DNA from: Pyrus communis
Taxonomy: Eukaryota > Streptophyta > Magnoliopsida > Rosales > Rosaceae
Direction of reading: 5' to 3'
NCBI RefSeq assembly: GCF_963583255.1
Contig: NC_084811.1
Location: 13,348,088 to 13,412,087, forward strand
DNA: 64,000 nt
In this document: positions 60,821 through 64,000 of the stretch, in pieces
Layout of the letters: each line of letters starts with the position of its first letter
Position numbering within the stretch: the stretch's first letter is position 1
The notes under the pieces: model-generated
What the model was told of the DNA's origin: nothing
Databases searched by the model: none
The model's input: only the letters and a program-made list of their open reading frames with translations
Made by a program: the position numbers and the translations under genes

Positions 60821-61279
60821 GCTGCAAGGTTTTGTGTTAGGTGATGGGTGCATGTTAAGTGATAAGTGATAAGTGGTGATGATAAGTGTATGATATGTGA
60901 TTATGATAAGTGATAAGTGGTGATGATAAGTAATGATATGTGGGAGTGTGGCTGAAATGAAGGAGTGGAATGTTGGAATGTTATGCACGGCTAAGGATAT
61001 AGGAAAGGTTTAAATGTCCTAAAACTAAAGGGAACAAGGTTCCAACACTTTGGTCTTCAATTAGGTCTTCAATTTCGTCCAACACTTTGGCTCCAAGCAT
61101 AAGCTATCCATCCTTAGCCCAAAAGTGCTCCAAAAGTCTCCAAAATGCATCTTTTTGCTCCTTTAGCCCTTTGGACCTACAAACACACGAAAATAGCTTA
61201 AAGTACTAAAATAACTAAAGAAACATAACGTAAATGCATGAGAACAAGCCATTTAAGTCGCATGAATATGCTCCTATCA
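60821..61279 (-). mobile_element. Older Athila-type element, 3' LTR (second part)
   Basis: This continues the interrupted LTR and ends ATATGCTCCTATCA at 61279, followed by the polypurine tract AATACCCCCACACTTA (inverted). The LTR totals about 2.5 kb. A minisatellite of GTGATAAGTG/GTGATGATAAGT units lies at about 60858-60945. Confidence 0.85.
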
Positions 61280-64000
61280 AATACCCCCACACTTATCTTT
61301 TGCTAGTCCTCGAGCAAAACAAAACAACAAAAGAACACGAAACTAGACAAAACGAACAAAACACCACCTACACCTTCCAACAATCGTCTCACGGATTTCC
61401 AATGCACATAACAAGTTAAAAATCATTATTCCCACAGATTTTAGCCATCTTTACACTTAAGTACATTCTTAATCATAGTCACCACATACTAGTTCACAAT
61501 TAAGCATTTAAAACCATGATTTGAATGTAGTAACATGCTTTAGAGAATTTCCTCAATTCCTTACTAGAATGCACTCTATTTTCACACAGATTTTCTGACT
61601 ACACACCCTACACTAGTTATATGTGAGAGATTGATGTAAACATGAAAGATTAGTATCTCACATATGTTATAACAAAGAAAGCATTTTCTGGATTTACGAT
61701 AATGACATGAATATGATCTCATGAATGGAATGCTACTACTTAGAATGAGAACCAGTGATTCCATAAGCTCATATCAATTCCAAACTCCACATTATTGAAC
61801 ACATAACGATCAAGATAGAAGTCAAAGGGGTGTAACGGGGCTAGGGTATTGGCTAACAATGAAAGGTGAAGGATAAACAAACATTCTTAAAGCAATAGTG
61901 AGCAAAGTATTGAATTAGGCACTTAGAATTCCCTTTTGAATGAAAACTCAACTTTTGAACAAAAAGGGAGAACAAGCTCTTTTTTTTTTTTTTTTTTTTT
62001 TCTTTCTTTCTTTTCTTTTCTTTTCTGTTTTTCTTTTTTTTTTTCATATGTTTTTCACAATTTTTTTCTTTTCTTTTGACTCTCAAAACATACATAAACA
62101 CTTAAGAACAAAACATTCTCTCCCCCACACTCATTTTCTTTCATAATGTACTCAAAAGGAATTCATTTAAGTCATGCTCACTATCTTTTAAGAACAAGGG
62201 TGTGGACAGTCCTAAACTAGGCTAGGTTAGGATAATGTGGGTTAACAATGAATAAAGGCTAAACAAGGCTCAACGGGGTTAAAACTTACAACAAATACGA
62301 AATATGGGAAGTAAGGCTATTTGGCTATGGTGGCAACTACACAACTTCATCTTGATATATGTTATGCAATTCAATGTCATGCTTTGAATGAAACGGATAT
62401 AAGTTCTAACATTTAGTTCTATCATGATACAATTGCATTCTAAGTAGCAACCAAGCAAGGAATAATGAGATCATGCAACAACTTTAGAAAACAAAGAATC
62501 ACAGATTATAACTCTCCAAAGAAGGTAATGGCTCGAGTCTCACAGGGTTGTAGCGTTTGTTTGAGTTCCTTCCTTCAAGCATGTTACAAAAACGAATTTT
62601 TCTTTTATGATTGCATGTGAAGTCATACATTATAACCATAACCAAGCATATACCAAGAGTAAATCAAACTTTTCTCTATGTTTATAACTTTTTTTAACAG
62701 TCATGCAATTACAAACCAAATCCTTATCATTGTGTTGGAAGGTACCCTAAGACACAAACACACAAAAACGACTCAAAACACTCTTTTTAGGCTTTTCAAA
62801 ACATGTTTTTCAAATTTTTATGTGATTTTCGGAGTTATAAAAACAAAACATACTAAAACACTCTAAAACAACTTAAAAACAACTTAAAACAGCAAGGAAC
62901 AACATTTGAAGTTATGGGTGATAAAATCCAACGAATTTGCATCAAATATACTTAGTTACCCCCCACACTTAAATCAAACATTGTCCTCAATGTTTTAAGC
63001 ATAGATTCACACAAAACATAAGTAAACACATAAACAGCAACTAAACAAACTAAACATGGCAGAATGTAAATAACAAAGAGAAGAGTTTAGGGACACAAAT
63101 CTGGTTATGGAGTGTAAATTCCATCTTCTCCTTGGTGATTGCATGGGTTGATCTTGGTGATTCCACAGGCTTAATCTTGAACTGGTTTCCTCCCATCGTT
63201 GATTTTCCTTTGTGCTACTCTTGAACTGGGCAGCAGGATTCTTTTGGTCTCCCCCGAAGGTCTGAGCTTACCCCTTTTATCTGTTTCTTTGTTCAATCTT
63301 TGCAGAAGTGGTCCCTTCTCTGGAAGTGTATCAACCGTTGAAGATGACTACTCGAGAGCAACGCTAGGTAAGCAACCAGGAATAGATTCCAGGCAGTCGG
63401 AACCAGATCGGAAGACTGACTCCAAGTGCCGGCTGATTGCTTCTTTCACTTTGCCATGCGAGTAAGAACAAGGACAAAGAAAAGGACAGGGAAAGAGCAT
63501 GATATGAGATACTTTTGCTTTTGACCTTGATGATATGAGATACCTTTGCTTTGAAGAAGCGGTGAATGAATCAGCACATGCTTCAATCTACCGTTTCCTC
63601 CTGGGTCATCTATACTCCAGGCATCTGGTATCATCTTTGGGGAAGAAGAAAAAATTGGGTATTTCGAAAGGCTTTGCTGGGAGTGCGCCCTCAGAGGTGA
63701 GGAAAAGTTGGGCATTTTCTTCAGGTCTGCCTTGCCATAAGAGATGAAGGTCGACATATATAGGGATTTCTCAATAGCAAGTGGTGGTACTGTTCTTTTA
63801 CCCTTGTCGACAAACGTCTCTTCGATATCTGAACGACGCCTCTTCGATTTCTGAACGACGCCTCTTCGATTTCTGAACGAGCGCCACTTTTGACAAAGTT
63901 GCACGCGTTTTCTGAAAAGCAGAGAAAGCGTCGCCGAACTTTGCGCTTGTCGGCTAAAGATGTGTAGTTGCGATGATGGCCTCCACGTGTTTTCGACTTT
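61280..64000 (-). mobile_element. Older Athila-type element, internal 3' region (continues past the window)
   Basis: Colinear with 48625-51400 of the young element: the polypurine tract, a poly-T run (61980-62000), the extra polypurine tract (about 62955-62975), the conserved small antisense frame, and the start of the antisense-ORF promoter repeat (63890-64000). Its gag-pol and 5' LTR should lie beyond the window. Confidence 0.85.
63199..63465 (+). CDS. Conserved small antisense frame in the older element (88 codons), function unknown
   Basis: The peptide nearly matches the frame at 50586-50831 through SGPFSGSVSTVEDDYSRATL, GKQPGIDSRQ and KCRLIASFTLPCE. The frame stays open despite general divergence between the two elements. 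It may be an exon rather than a complete protein. Confidence 0.35.
   Translation: MIFLCATLELGSRILLVSPEGLSLPLLSVSLFNLCRSGPFSGSVSTVEDDYSRATLGKQPGIDSRQSEPDRKTDSKCRLIASFTLPCE

Overview
This is plant nuclear DNA: AT-rich, genes with many small GT-AG introns, and far more transposon than gene sequence. Two copies of a short repeat that I recall as very abundant in apple and pear (20.9 kb and 32.8 kb), together with the gene sequences, suggest a Rosaceae genome of the Malus/Pyrus group. The species call is inference.

Genes. Four host genes can be modelled. (1) ALADIN, a WD40 nuclear-pore protein, plus strand, 3369-11010: 14 exons and 444 residues. It includes one GC-AG intron and one intron that reads best as a U12-type AT-AC intron. 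(2) An alpha-L-arabinofuranosidase of family GH51, minus strand, 11370-19971: 17 exons and 675 residues, convergent with ALADIN and only 359 bp from it. (3) A SUVH1/SUVH3-type SRA-SET histone methyltransferase, minus strand, 24586-26694: one uninterrupted 702-codon frame. (4) A DHHC-type protein S-acyltransferase, minus strand, 39779-42237: 5 exons and 467 residues. They do not form a pathway; they are independent housekeeping or cell-wall genes.

Mobile DNA. The window opens inside a PIF/Harbinger element (minus strand) whose far end lies about 210 bp before the ALADIN start codon. ALADIN intron 7 holds an L1 fragment with an RTE LINE fragment inserted in it. Another RTE fragment lies in an arabinofuranosidase intron. 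A second, decayed PIF/Harbinger element (27.8-32 kb, plus strand) carries both a transposase pseudogene and a Myb/SANT-like pseudogene. It is followed by a hAT-like end, a MITE scrap, and a Copia-type element without coding capacity (32.8-37.8 kb, minus strand).

From 43.5 kb to the end the window is nested LTR retrotransposon. A complete Athila-type Ty3/gypsy element (46381-60815, minus strand, 14,435 bp) has two 2,244-bp LTRs that differ at one position I could find, a 5-bp target duplication (ATGTG), an intact 1,837-codon gag-pol frame, a primer-binding site and a polypurine tract. It sits inside the LTR of an older relative (44314-46380 plus 60821 to beyond 64000). That older element lies next to an oppositely oriented LTR piece (43548-44313).

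Most interesting region. Between gag-pol and the 3' LTR of the young element, where Athila elements often carry a sense env-like frame, there is instead a 230-codon ORF on the opposite strand (51640-52332). It has a predicted coiled coil and a Pro/Ser-rich repeat tail, a promoter-like upstream region with tandem repeats and two G-boxes, and an AATAAA signal 34 bp after the stop. Direct repeats that carry extra polypurine tracts flank the module. The older nested element has the same upstream parts, so the module predates both copies.
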